DNA from: Plotosus lineatus
Taxonomy: Eukaryota; Chordata; Actinopteri; Siluriformes; Plotosidae
Assembly (NCBI GenBank): GCA_024760905.1
Contig: JALRMN010000027.1
Coordinates: forward strand, 488,501 to 552,500
Reading direction: 5' to 3'
DNA: 64,000 nucleotides
Position numbers and translations under genes: made by a program. Below the pieces are notes generated by a model that was not told where the DNA came from, did not search any database, and worked only from the letters and a program-made list of their open reading frames with translations. This document shows, piece by piece, positions 31,488 to 42,582 of this stretch; the stretch's first letter is position 1; each line of letters begins with the position of its first letter.

Positions 31488-33978
31488 ATATGCCTAGTAG
31501 TTCTAACCTCAGCATCCTACTACCAATATACTTACTATCCCTTCTCTGTACATGTCCAAACCATCTCAATCTAGCCTCTCTGACTTTGTCTCCAAAACGT
31601 CTTACATGTGCTGTCCCTCTGATATACTCAATCCTGATCCTATCCATTCTCGTTACTCCCAAAGAGAACCTCAACATTTTCATCTCTGTGACCTCCAGCT
31701 CTGCCTCCTGTCTTTTCCCTAGGGCCACGGGTTTCTAAAACATACAACATCGCTGGCCTCAATACCGTCTTGTACACTTTTCCTTTCATTCTACCTTCCT
31801 ATCACATATCACACCGGACACTTTTCTCCAACCATTCCAACCAGCCTGCACACGCTTCTTCACCTCTTTTCCACACCCTCCATTGGTCTGGATTGTTGAG
31901 CCTAAGTACTTAAAATCCTCCACCTCCCTTATCTCTGCTCCCTGTAACCTCACCATTCCTGTTGGGTCCTTGTCATTCATACATATGTATTCTGTCTTAC
32001 TGAGGCTAACCTTAATTCCCCTCCTTTCCAGGGCATACCTCCACCTCTAGATTTTCCTGCACTTGTTCTCTGCTCTCACTGCAGAACACAATGTCATCTG
32101 CAAACATCATAGTCCATGGCGAATCTTGTCTAACCTCATCTATCAGCCTGTCCATCACCATGGCAAACAAGAAAGGGCTGAGAGCTGACCCTTGATGCAG
32201 TCCCACCTCCACCTTGAACTCTTCTGTCACACCGACAGCACACCTCACCACTGTCTTACATCTCTTTATACATGTCCTGCACCACTCTAACATACTTCTC
32301 TGCCACTCCAGACCTCCTTATACAATACCACAGTTCCTCTCTTGGCACCCTGTCATATGCTTTCTCCAGATCCACAAAGGCACAATGCAGCTCCATCTGA
32401 CCTTCTCTGTACCTCTCTATTAACATCCTCAAGGCAAACACTGCATCTGTCGTGCTCTTTCTTGGCATGAAACCAAAATGTTGTTAACAAATGCTGACCT
32501 CTGCCATTATTCTAGCTTCCACTATTCTTTCCCATAACTTCATCGTATGGCTCATCAACTTTATCCCTCTGTAGTTGCCACAACTCTGCAGATATTCCTT
32601 GTTCTTAAAAATGGGCACCAGCACACTTCTCCTCCATTCCTCTGGCATCCTCTCACTCTCTTAAACCTTGTTGAATATTCTTGTCAGGAAATCTACTTCT
32701 ACCTCTTCTAGACACTTCCATACCTCCCCCGGTTTTTCACCAGGACCAACTGCCTTTCCACTCTTCATCCTCTTCAATGCCCTCCTCACTTCACCATTAC
32801 TTTGCTTACTTTGCTACTTCCTGGTCCTCAACAGTCACCTCTTCTAATCTTTTTTCTCTCTCATTTTCCTCATTCATCATCTCTTCAAAGTACTCTTTCC
32901 ATCTTCCCAGTACACTTCTGTCATCAGTCAATACATTTCCCTGTCTTTCCTTATTCACTTTCACTTGCTGCACGTCTTTCCCATCTCTATTTCTCTGCTG
33001 TGCAAACCTGTATAAATCATTTTCTCCCTCTTTACATTCCAACCGAGCATACAAGTCATCATACATCATATTTGCCTTTGACACCGCTACCTTCGCCTTA
33101 CACTGTGTCTCCCTCTACTCCTGTTTACTCTCCTCAGTCTTCTCTCTGTCCCACTTCTTCTTAGCTAGCCTCTTCTTTTGTACACACTCCTGCACTTCCT
33201 TATTCCACCACCAAGTCTCCTTATCTACTCTCCTTCCAGATGACAAACCAAGTATTCTCCTCCCTGTCTTCCAAATTAGTTGGAGTTGCCCAGTCATCTG
33301 AAAGCACTTGCTGACCACGCAAAGCCTGTTTCAACTCCTCCTTGAAGACAACACTGCACTCTTCCTTTTTTAGCTTCTACCACTTTGTCTTCTGCTCTGC
33401 CTTTGCCTTCTTCACCTTCTTCACCATCAGCATCATCCTGCACACCACCATCATATGCTGTTTGGCTACTCTCTCACCCGCTACTACTTTGAAGTCACTG
33501 ACTTCCTTCAAATTACATTGCCGACACAAAATGTAGTCTCCCTGTGTGCTCCTACCTCCGCTTTTATAAGTCACCCTATGCTCCTCTCTCTTCTGGAAGA
33601 AAGTATTTACCACAGCCATTTCCAACCTTTTTGCAAAATCTACCAACATCTGTCCTTCTGCATTCCTGTTCTGGATACCAAACCTGCCCATCACTTCCTC
33701 GTCCCCTCTGTTTCCTGCAACAACATGTCCATTGAAGTCTGCCCCAATGACCACTCTTTCACCTCTGGGGGTATTCTGCATCACTTCATCTAACTCACAC
33801 CAGAATCTCTCATTTTCTTCTCGCTCACATCCTGCCTGTGGGGCATACGCACTAACAGCATTGAACATCACGCCTTCAATTTCTAACTTGAGACTCATTA
33901 CTCTGTCTGACACTCCTTTCACTTCGAGAACATTCCTGACAAACTCCTCCTTAAAGATGACTCCTTCTCTATTTCTGG
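31488..33978 (-). mobile_element. RTE LINE copy E, truncated at both ends
   Basis: Minus strand from the endonuclease (VGVILKEEF-like start near 33965) to just short of the RPRGRP region at 31488, where it meets (TA)n. Endonuclease blocks: SAYAPQAG, IGADFNGHV, GGRSTQGDYIL. RT blocks: NYRGIKL near 32570, [13 protein letters not shown] near 32380, FADDIVFCSE near 32090, DFKYLGST near 31910. Disrupted by several frameshifts and stops. Confidence 0.9.
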
Positions 33979-34315
33979 AGGATGGATAGGATCAGGAATG
34001 AGTACATCAGAGGGTCAGCACATATAAGACGTTTTGGAGACAAAGTCAGAGAGACTGGATTGAGATGGCTTGGACATGTACAGAGGAGGGATATTGAGTA
34101 TATTGGTAGTAGGATGCTGAGGTTGGAACTACCAGGCAGAAGACCGAGGGGAAGACCAAAGAAGAGATTTATGGATGTTGTGAAGGAGGACATGAAGGTA
34201 GTTGGTGTAAAAGAAGAAGATGCAGAGGACAGGGTGAGATGGAGGCAGATGATTTGCTGTGGTGGCCCCCGAAGGAAAAGCCGAAAGGAAAAAGAAGAAG
34301 AAGAAGAACTGGAAT
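33979..34315 (+). mobile_element. RTE LINE copy F, 3'-end fragment head to head with copy E
   Basis: Begins inside the RT C-terminus (MDRIRNEYIRGSAHIRRFG) exactly where copy E breaks off, and runs to the tail (GGTGGCCCCCGAAGG...AAAGAAGAAGAAG). It overlaps in content with the 3' end of copy E, so the two are not simply halves of one twin-primed insertion. Confidence 0.9.
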
Positions 34316-34790
34316 AATTTACAGTGGGAGTGACTTCCTTGAGTGTTCCGCAAGTCTTCTGAGTTATTCGCAACCATTTCGCATGCATTCCTCAAAACTT
34401 CCATGAGTATTCCATGGGGATTCTGTGGCCGCTTTTGACCACCTGGAAGAAGGAGGAATGTTTGCAGAATGTTCACGGAAGACTTGCGGAATAAAAGGAA
34501 CGATCATGGAACGTTTGCGTAAAGGACGGAATGTTTGCAAAAGGACTGCGGAACATGAGGGAACACTGTCGGAAATATTTTCCATGAACGAACTTTTGAA
34601 CATGTTCAAAAGCCCATTCATGGAAGATTTTGGACTGACAGAAGAGGAGGAATACCTTCGGAATCGTACAGAAGGACACGGAAGATGGTGGAATGACTGA
34701 GGAACGACTGAGGAACGACTGAGGAACATTGGAGGATGACTACAGTTTTGCTTCCGCGCCAGTGAAATGGGGGGTGTCAGGTATGAATGA
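34316..34790. other. Unclassified CGGAA-rich sequence with short palindrome and 11-bp tandem repeat
   Basis: Contains many GGAA(C/T)G-type words, a perfect 20-bp palindrome CTTTTGAACATGTTCAAAAG at 34593-34612, and three tandem copies of GACTGAGGAAC near 34695-34728. A 91-codon open stretch covers 34425-34700 but shows no family resemblance. Confidence 0.4.
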
Positions 34791-34955
34791 GGAAATCACA
34801 AGTAAATGTTGTGAAGATAAGAAATCAGCTCAGCAAACAAACATGTGAGAGAGAAAAGAGAGGCAGGGGGATTGGGGGGAGTGTGGACGAGATCTATGAA
34901 ATGTTTGTTTCCTGAGCTGATTTCTTATATTCACAACATTTACTTGCGATTTCCC
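34791..34955. mobile_element. Foldback (hairpin) element
   Basis: Arms 34791-34845 and 34899-34955 are reverse complements with few mismatches (AAGTAAATGTTGTGAA..TAAGAAATCAGCTCAG). The loop of about 50 bp is purine-rich. Followed by a long pyrimidine tract (34956-35090). Confidence 0.65.
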
Positions 34956-35090
34956 CTCCCTCTTCCCCAATCTCTCTATTGCTCCCTTTCCCTCCCTCTC
35001 GTGTCTCTACCCCCTCTTTCTTCCCCCTCCCCCTCTGTTTTCTTTCTCTCTTTCTCCCTTTCTCCCTCTTTCTCTCTCCCCTCTCTTCAT
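34956..35090. repeat. Polypyrimidine tract
   Basis: C/T-only or nearly so for more than 120 bases on the plus strand, with irregular CCCT and TCTC units. Confidence 0.85.
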
Positions 35091-35159
35091 TTTATATATG
35101 GACATTAAGTGGCGATAAATTACTCACTCTATTTTTTTTTTTCAAACTGATATATGAGT

Positions 35160-35425
35160 GCATCTAACTGGGTTATCAAAGGTGGGCCATGTCTCTCACT
35201 GTCTATGGTGAGAGATTCATGTAAAAGAACCATTGCTGACTTTCGTAAAGAGTAGCTGCAAAGTCGTCAGCGTGTTTCTGTCCCTTGCTAAAAAGGGTTG
35301 TGACAGGAAGGGCATCCGACGTAAAAACCTATGCCAAATCAAAACGTGCGAATCAGATGATTCGCTGTGGCGACTCCCGAGTAAAAGGGAAAAAGCCGAA
35401 AGGAAGACAGACAGACAGACATACG
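35160..35425 (+). mobile_element. SINE family S with RTE-type tail, head missing
   Basis: Body GGGTTATCAAAGGTGGGCCATG, CACTGTCTATGGTGAGAG, CATTGCTGACTTTCGTAAAGAG, GTTTCTGTCCCTTGCT, then tail GCTGTGGCGACTCCCGAG...AAAGCCGAAAGG and (GACA)n. The tRNA-like head is absent. Confidence 0.8.
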
Positions 35426-35500
35426 AGTGCATTGGGCTGTGGCTGTGAAATCTAAAGCCCGAGACTGGAGAATCAAATTTCTGCCTTTTTTCACACCACC

Positions 35501-35560
<60 letters not shown>

Positions 35561-35824
35561 TGAAGTGTGTGCATGTGTGTTTATTTATTTATTTATGTGT
35601 GTACATCAGGGCTCCCTAAACCTTTTCCTGCGAGGGCCACATGACTTTTCCGTTCTCTGATGGGGGCGGAGTCAGTTTGTAACAGAAAAAGTGTGAAGAT
35701 TGCCGGGAGCCGAAATAAACATTTATTGTTTTCCAGAAAGCCACACATAATCAAATATTAATGACACTTTCCGGAGAAAAAAGTCAGGAAATAAAGAACA
35801 CTATAAATGAAATAAATAACACTG
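35426..35824. other. Non-coding stretch with (GT)n
   Basis: (GT)n at 35503-35558, (TTTA)n near 35580-35595, then unrecognised sequence up to RTE copy G. Confidence 0.5.
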
Positions 35825-36135
35825 AATGAAAGAGAGCATGCAGCCGTGAGGGGGGTGCAAAAACCAGTGTCTCTCCCTCACGCCGGTCCCAAGCCCGGAT
35901 AAATGCAGAGGGTTGTGTCAGGAAGGGCATCCGGCATAAAACAAATGCCAAATAAAATATGCGAATCACAAGAAAGAATGACATACCGGATCGGCCGAGG
36001 CCTGGGTTAACAACGACCGCCATCAGTGCTGTCAACCGACAGGGTACTGATGGAAATTGGACTACTGTTGCTCGAAGACGTTGAAGAAGGAGAGGCGGGA
36101 GGCGTGTCCGTAGGCAGAGAGAGAAGAGGAAAGGC

Positions 36136-36702
36136 ATGAGTCTCGGACTGAAAGTAGGGACTTTGAATGTTGGAACTATGGCAGGAAAAGGTAGAGAGCT
36201 GGCTGACATGATGCAGAGGAGGAAGGTGGACATACTGTGTGTTCAGGAGACCAGGTGGAAAGGTAACAAGGCTAGAAGCATAAAAGCAGGGTTTAAGCTG
36301 TTTTTTCATGGTGTGGATGGGAAGAGAAATGGAGTCGGAGTCATCTTGAAGGAGGAGTATGTCAGGAATGTTCTAGAAGTGAAAAGAGTGTCAGACAGAG
36401 TGATGAGTCTCAAGTTAGAAATTGAAGGTGTGATGTTCAATGTTGTTAGTGCTTATGCCCCACAGGCAGGATGTGAGAGAGAAGAGAAGGAGAGATTCTG
36501 GAGTGAGTTATATGAAGTGATGCAGAGTACCCCCAGAGGTGAAAAAGTGGTCATTGGGGCAGACTTCAATGGACATGTTGATGCAGGAAACAGGGGGGAT
36601 GAGGAAGTGATGGGTAGGTTTGGTATCCAGGACAGGAACGCAGAAGGACAGATGTTGGTAGATTTTGCAAAAAGGATGGAAATGGCTGTGGTAAATACAT
36701 AG
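36136..36702 (+). pseudogene. RTE copy G endonuclease domain
   Basis: The clearest endonuclease frame among the copies: TLNVGTMAGKG (start), DILCVQETRWKG with the catalytic Glu, SAYAPQAGCE, VIGADFNGHVDAGN with the Asp/Asn pair. A deletion of about 20 bp at 36700 (TAAATACAT|AGGGTG) ends it before the STQVDYIL block, which continues in another frame at 36704-36916. Such RTE frames are often annotated in databases as craniofacial development protein 2-like; this one is transposon-derived. Confidence 0.85.
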
Positions 36703-37198
36703 GGTGACTTATAAAAGTGGAGGTAGGAGCACACAGGTAGACTACATCTTGTGCAGGCAATGTAATTTAAAGGAAGTCAATGACTGCAAAGTAGTAGCGG
36801 GTGAGAGTGTTGCCAAACAGCATAGGATGGTGGTGTGCAGGATGATGCTGATGGTGAGGAAGGCGAAGAAGGCAAAGGCAGAGCAGAAGACAAAGTGGTG
36901 GAAGCTGAAAAAGTAAGAGTGTTGGGTTGTCTTCAAGGAGGAGTTGAAACGGGCTTTGGGTGGTCAGGAAGTGCTTCTTGATGACTGGACAACTACAGCT
37001 AATGTGATCAGGGAAACAAGTATGAGAATACTTGGTGTGTCATCTGGAAGAAAAGTAGATAAGGAGACTTGGTGGTGGAATAAGGACGTGCAGGAGTATG
37101 TACAAAGGAAGAGGTTAGCTAAGAAGAAGTGAGACATTGAGAAAACCGAAGCGAGTAAACAGGAGTACAGGGAGACACAGCATAAGGCAAAGGTAGCA

Positions 37199-39141
37199 GT
37201 GTCAAAGGCCAAACAGAGCGTGTATGATGACTTGTATGCTCGGTTGGAAAGTAAAGAGGGAGAAAATGATTTATACAGGTTTGCACAGCAGAGAAATCGA
37301 GATGGGAAGGACGTGCAGCAAGTTCGATTGATAAAGGACAGAGAGGGAAATGTATTGACTGATGACGGAAGTCTACTGGGAAGATGGAAAGAGTACTTTG
37401 AAGAGCTGATGAATGAGGAAAATGAGAGAGAACAAGGAGTAGAAGAGGTGACTGTTGAGGACCAGGAAGTAGCAATGATTAGTAAGGGTGAAGTGAGGAG
37501 GGCATTGAAGAGGATGAAGAATGGAAAGGCAGTTGGTCCTGATGACATACCAATGGAGGTATGGAAGTGTCGAGGAAAGGTAGCAGTAGATTTTCTGACA
37601 AGAACATTGAACAAGGTTTTAGAGAGTGAGAGGATGGCAGAGGAATGGAGGAGAAGTGTGCTGGTGCCCATTTTTAAGAACAAGGGAGACGTACAGAGTT
37701 GTGGCAACTACAGAGGGATAAAGTTGATGAGCCATACGATGAAGTTATGGGAAAGAATAGTGGAAGCTAGACTAAGGGCAGAGGTCAGCATTTGTGAACA
37801 ACAGTTTGGTTTCATGCCAAGAAAGAGCACCACAGATGCAGTGTTTGCCTTGAGGATGTTAATGGAGAAGTACAGATAAGGTCAGACGGAGCTGCATTGT
37901 GCCTTTGTGGATGTGGAAAAAGCATATGACAGGGTGCTGAGAGAAGAACTGTGGTATTGCATGAGGAAGTCTGGAGTGGCAGAGAAGTATGTTAGAGTGG
38001 TGCAGGACATGTATGAGAGATGTAAGACAGTGGTGAGGTGTGCTGTCAGTGTGACAGAAGAGTTTTATTTATTTTTTTTATTTATTTAAGGGACAATGTA
38101 CAGGAACATTAAGCTCATAGAGACAGAGATGTACTGTACCAGATTATATCTTAATAGCTAGTTTCCATCTGTAGTCCCTAATTTAGAACGGCCAATTAAC
38201 CTACAGTGCATGTCTTTTGGATTGTGGGAGGAAACCGGAGCACCCAGAGGAAACCCACACAAGCACGGGGAGAACATGCAAACTCCACACAGAAACGCCC
38301 AGGCCGGGAAATGAACCCGGGCCTTCTTGCTGTGAGGCGGACATGCTAACCACTACGCCACCGTGCCGTCCGAGTTCAAGGTGGAGGTGAGACTGAATCA
38401 AGGGTCAGCTATCAGCCCCTTCTTGTTTGCTATGGTGATGGACAGGCTTTGACAGACGAGGTAAGGCAAGATTCCCCATGGACTATGATGTTTGCAGAAC
38501 ACATTGTGATCTGCAGTGAGAGCAGGGAACAAGTGCAGGAAAATCTAGAGAGGTGGAGGTATGCCCTGGAAAGGAGGGGAATGAAGATTAGCCTCAGTAA
38601 GACAGAATACATGTGCATGAATGACAAGGACCCAAGAGGAACGGTGAGGTTACAGGGAGCAGAGATAAGGAAGGTGGAGGATTTTAAGTACTTAGGCTCA
38701 ACAATCCAGAGCAATGGAGAGTGTGGAAAAGAGGTGAAGAAGCTTGTGCAAGCAGGTTGGAATGGTTGGAGAAAAGTGTCCGGTGTGATGTGTGATAGGA
38801 GGGTATCAGCAAGAATGAAAGGAAAAGTGTACAAGACGGCGTTGAGGCCAACGATGTTGTATGGTTTAGAACCGGTGGCCCTGGGGAATAGACAGGAGGC
38901 AAAGCTGGAGGTAGCAGAGATGAAAATGTTGAGGTTCTCTTTGGGAGTAACAAGGATGGATAGGATTAGGAATGAGCACATCAGAGGGACAGCACATATA
39001 AGATTTTTTGGAGACAAAGTCAGAGAGGCTAGATTGAGATGGTTTGGACATGTACAGAGGAGGGATAGTGAGTATATTGGTAATAAGATGCTAAGGCTGG
39101 AACACCCAGGCAGAAGGCCTCGAGGAAGACCAAAGAGATGA
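37199..39141 (+). pseudogene. RTE copy G reverse transcriptase
   Basis: Fingers/palm blocks VGPDDIPMEVWKC near 37540, [10 protein letters not shown] near 37660, [18 protein letters not shown] near 37710, DVEKAYDRV near 37910. After the SINE insertion, FVEHIV replaces the catalytic FADDIV (near 38493-38510 the reading is MMFAEHIVIC, both Asp lost). The C-terminal part DFKYLGST, GLEPVALGN, RMDRIRNEHIRG and RPRGRPKR is readable. The catalytic loss shows the copy could not mobilise. Confidence 0.85.
38065..38371 (-). mobile_element. tRNA-derived SINE (family Y) nested in RTE copy G
   Basis: Minus strand starts GGACGGCACGGTGGCGTAGTGG (A-box-like) with B-box-like GGGTTCATTTCCC, then GTTCTCCCCGTGC, GGGTTTCCTC and an A/T-rich tail (TTTATTTATT complement). 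Flanked by GAGTT at 38060-38064 and 38372-38376, a word present once in other RTE copies. Confidence 0.85.
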
Positions 39142-39289
39142 TTCATGGATGTGGTGAAGGAGGACATGAAGGTCGTTGGTGTTAGAGAAGAAGATTCAAA
39201 GGATAGGGTGAGATGGAGGCAGATGATTCGCTGTGGCGACCCCTGAAGGGAAAAGCCGAAAGGAAAAGAAGAAGAATGAAATAGAGCAT

Positions 39290-39647
39290 TCTTCTCTGGA
39301 CATGCCTCCTCCGTGACATCATTCAGACGTTTCTCCCAAACTGTCTAGTGAAAGCTTCACCACTGCTTGCGATCAGGTGAGCGACCCGAAAGCTGCCTGA
39401 CCGGATGACTGGTTCTGCTGGGCTGACAGTACAAATGCATTCTGTTGCGCTAACGGTCCACTTTGTAGCGTTAAGGGGTTTCTGCTTGGATTTGGCCTTG
39501 GAAGCGATCAGAATGGTCTGTGTAATGGGATTCAGGGTGTCGGTGCAGATTGGATTCTCTGAATGCCTCCACCGCCTCTCGATTGATGAGACAAACAGCC
39601 TTTCCTTTGCATTAACATAAAATAATCATCTGTCCACTGTAGGTTAA
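39290..39647. other. Unclassified sequence
   Basis: No recognised repeat or gene. Moderate GC, one 71-codon open stretch (39405-39620) without family resemblance. Confidence 0.4.
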
Positions 39648-40030
39648 GGGCAGAGGTGGCCTAGTGGTCCAGGGTGCTGGATCGCTTATCCTCAGGTTAA
39701 GGATTCAAGTCCCACTCTCTGCAAGGTTGTTACTGTACCCCCAGTGCAGCTAACTGGGTTATTAAATGCCAGCCATGTCTCTGGCTGTCTATGGTGAGAG
39801 TTATATAAGATAAGATACAGCTTTATTAATCTCACAGTGGAGAAATTTACTCTGTAAAATTGTGTTAAAGACCATTGCTGAATTCCGACAAGAGTAACTG
39901 CATACCCGTCAGCATGTTTTCGCCCTGCGATGGCCTGGTGAGCTGTCCAGAGTGCACTCTGCCCTCGCCCGGAGTCAGCTGGGATGGGTGCTGGCCTCCC
40001 CGCGACCATAATTAGGATTGGGCGGTTCTA
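39648..40030 (+). mobile_element. SINE family S, type B tail, with a 70-bp insert
   Basis: Head GAGGTGGCCTAGTGG with GGATTCAAGTCCC B-box-like segment, body up to CTGTCTATGGTGAGAG, then a foreign segment 39800-39869 (ATAAGATAAGATACAGCTTTATTAATC...) resembling the reversed 3' end of an L2/Rex1-like LINE, then the rest of the body (CATTGCTGAATTCCG) and the type B tail (GATGGCCTGGTGAGC...GCCTCCCCGCGACC). Confidence 0.75.
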
Positions 40031-40465
40031 GAAAATAAACTGAACTGCACGTTAAATACCTTGCATTCTGAATCAATTTTTTTCCATCACCTTTTGACCG
40101 TTCTCGTAGACAGGGGTTTTATTCCATTCCAATAGACAGGGGCAAGACTCGGATTTATTTCCGAGGGGATTCAGATCGGGGAACAGGCTGCAGAAGGGTG
40201 GATTAGACTGTCCTGTTTTGTGCATTTATTACTTTTGATCAAGTGGCCAGAATTTAAAAAAATAATAATAATGCATCTCAATAGTATTGTTCAGGGGCGG
40301 GGCCAAATGTGGAGGCAGGTCATAGTTTCGGGATTTCTGATATGGACAGTAACTCATTCACTCTCTTATTGATTGATTGATTGATTGATTGATTCGGACT
40401 TGCAGTTGTATAGCCAACCGGACCATTTTTTGGACTGTAATGCATATATCTGATTTGTATTTTTA
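40031..40465. other. Unclassified sequence
   Basis: Includes a (GATT)n run at 40369-40395. No gene seen. Confidence 0.4.
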
Positions 40466-40735
40466 TGGTTCCACCCAAATGAGGATGAGCTTCCTTTTGG
40501 TTCTGGTTTCTCTCAAAGTTTCTTCGTCGCAACTACTGAGGGAGATTTTCCTTCCACTGTGTTGCTCAAGATGAACATGTAGGGCTCGTAAAAAAGGTTT
40601 AAATTATTTTATACTTTGTAAGCCCAACTCTCACTGTTTCACTGTGCAAAGCTGCTTTGTGACAATGTCAACCGAATAAAAAAAACACGAAACAAATAAA
40701 ACTGAATTGAATTTATTTATTTATTTATGCATACA
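40466..40735 (+). mobile_element. Fish interspersed repeat with (ATTGAATT)-type tail
   Basis: CTCAAAGTTTCTTCGTCGC, GGGAGATTTTCCTTCCACTGT, GCAAAGCTGCTTTGTGACAATGTC and AAATAAAACTGAATTGAATT are hallmark words of a repeat I recall as abundant in teleosts. Orientation by the tail is plus. Confidence 0.6.
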
Positions 40736-40853
40736 CTTTGTTAATCCCTTTAAATATATTCTTCTTATTTTCCTTTGGGCTATTCCCTTCAAGGATGGCC
40801 ACAGCGAATCATCTGCCTCCATCTCACCCGATCCTCTGCATCTTCTTCTCGTA

Positions 40854-42581
40854 TGCTTCTTGCGTATGATGACTGTGTACTCAGTTGGAAAGTAAAGAGG
40901 GAGAAAATGATCTATACAGGATGGCACAGCAGAGAAATAGAGATGGGAAGGAAGTGCAGCAAGTTAGTGATTAAGGACAGAGAGGAAAATGTATTGACTG
41001 ATGACGGAAGTGTGCTGGGAAGATGGAAAGAGTACTTTGAAGAGCTGATGAACGAGGAAAATGAGAGAGAAAAAAAGAGTAGATGTTGCAACGATTAGTA
41101 AGGGTAAAGTGAGGAGGGCATTGAAGAGGATGAAGAATGGAAAGGCAGTTGGCCCTAAAGACATACCGGTGGAGGTATGGAAGTGTCTAGGAGAGGCAGC
41201 AGTAGATTTCTTGAGAAAAACATTGAACAAAGTCTTAGAGAGTGAGAGGGTGGCAGAGGAATGGAGGAGAAGTGTGCTGGTGTCCAGTGTCCAGTTTTCA
41301 GAACAAGGGAGACGTGCAGAGTCGTGGCAACTACAGAGGGATAAAGTTGATGAGCCATACGATGAAGTTATGGGAAAGAATAGTGGAAGCTAGACTAAGG
41401 GCAGAGGTCAGCATTTGTGAACAACAGTTTGGTTTCATGCCAAGAAAGAGCACTATAATGCAGTGTTTGCCTTGAGGATGTTAATAGAGAAGTACAGAGA
41501 AGGTCAGATGGAGCTGCATTGTGCCTTTGTGGATCTGGAGAAAGCATATGACAGGGTGCCGAGAGAGGACTTGTGGTGTTGTATGAGGAAGTCTTGAGTG
41601 GCAGAGAAGTATGTTAGAGTGGTGCAGGACATGGATGAGAGATGTTAGACAGTGGTGAGGTGTGCTGTCGGTGTGACAGAAGAGTTCAAGGTGGAGGTAG
41701 GACTGCATCAAGGGTCAGCTCTGAGACCCTTTTTGTTTGCTATGGTGATGGACATGCTGACAGACGAGGTCAGACAAGAATCTCCATGGACTATGATGTT
41801 TGCAGATGACATTGTAATCTATAGTGAGAGCAGGGAACAAGTGCAGGAAAATCTAGAGAGGTGGAGGTATGCCCTGGAAAGGAGAGGAATGAAGGTTAGC
41901 CTCAGTAAAACAGAATACATGTGTGTGAATGACAAGGACCCAAGAGGAACGGTGAGATTACAGGGAGCAGAGATAAAGAAGGTGGAGGATTTTAAGTACT
42001 AAGGGTCAACAATCCAGAGAAGTGGAGGGTGTGGAAAAGAGGTGAAGAAGCGTGTGCAGGCAAGTTGGAATGGTTGGAGAAAAGTGTCCGGAGTGATGTG
42101 TGAAAGGAGTGTATCGGCTAGAATGAAAGGAAAAAATGTACAAGACAGTGTTGAGGCCAGCGATGTTGTATGGTTTAGAAACAGTGGCACTGAGGAAAAG
42201 GCAGGAGGCAGAGCTGGAGGGAGCAGAGATGAAAATGTTGAGGTTCTCTTTGGGAGTAACGAGGATGGATAGGATCAGGAATTAGCACATCAGAGAGATA
42301 GCACATGTGAGATGTTTTGGAGACAAAGTCAGAGAGGCTGGATTCAGATGGTTTGGACATGTACAGAGGAGGGATAGAGAATATATTGGTAGTAGGATGC
42401 TGAGTTTGGCACTACCAGGCAGAAGGTCTTGAGGAAGACCAAAGAGACGATTCATGGATGTGGGGAAGGAGGACATGAAGGTAGCTGATATAAGAAAAGA
42501 AGATGGGTGAGTGGGAGGCAGATGATTCGCTGTGGTGACCGCTGAAGGGAAAAGCCAAAAGGAAAAGAAGAAGAAGAATCT
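40854..42581 (+). pseudogene. RTE segment H: RT half
   Basis: RT blocks VGPKDIPVEVWKC near 41150, [15 protein letters not shown] near 41330, [15 protein letters not shown] near 41525, MMFADDIVIYSES near 41795 (catalytic DD kept), a stop instead of the LG after DFKY at 42000, and a decayed C-terminus with stops near 42282 and 42430. Tail GTGGTGACCGCTGAAGG...AAGAAGAAGAA. Confidence 0.85.
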
Positions 42582-42582
42582 G

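Larger units (their letters stand above)
35840..39274 (+). mobile_element. RTE LINE copy G, full length, with nested SINE
   Basis: Starts at the family 5' end (GCAGCCGTGAGG, then CGGTCCCAAGCCCGGATAAATG) and ends in the AAG tail. A 15-bp target duplication with one mismatch flanks it: AATGAAAGAGAGCAT at 35825-35839 and AATGAAATAGAGCAT at 39275-39289. The element is about 3.1 kb without the SINE at 38065-38371. The ORF is split: endonuclease 36136-36702, a deletion near 36700, a stop at 36917, RT from 37199, a premature TAA near 37878, and the SINE before the catalytic FAD region. Confidence 0.95.

Noticed and set aside
31488..34315. Classic twin-primed LINE insertion
   Set aside because: The oppositely oriented parts overlap in family coordinates, which twin priming does not produce.
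36136..36702. Host gene similar to craniofacial development protein 2
   Set aside because: The frame is the RTE endonuclease; the database name is a known carry-over from transposon sequences. It is followed by RT and the LINE tail.
38280..38371. tRNA gene
   Set aside because: Only a tRNA-derived SINE head; the arms do not form a proper cloverleaf and it is embedded in a SINE with tail and target duplication.
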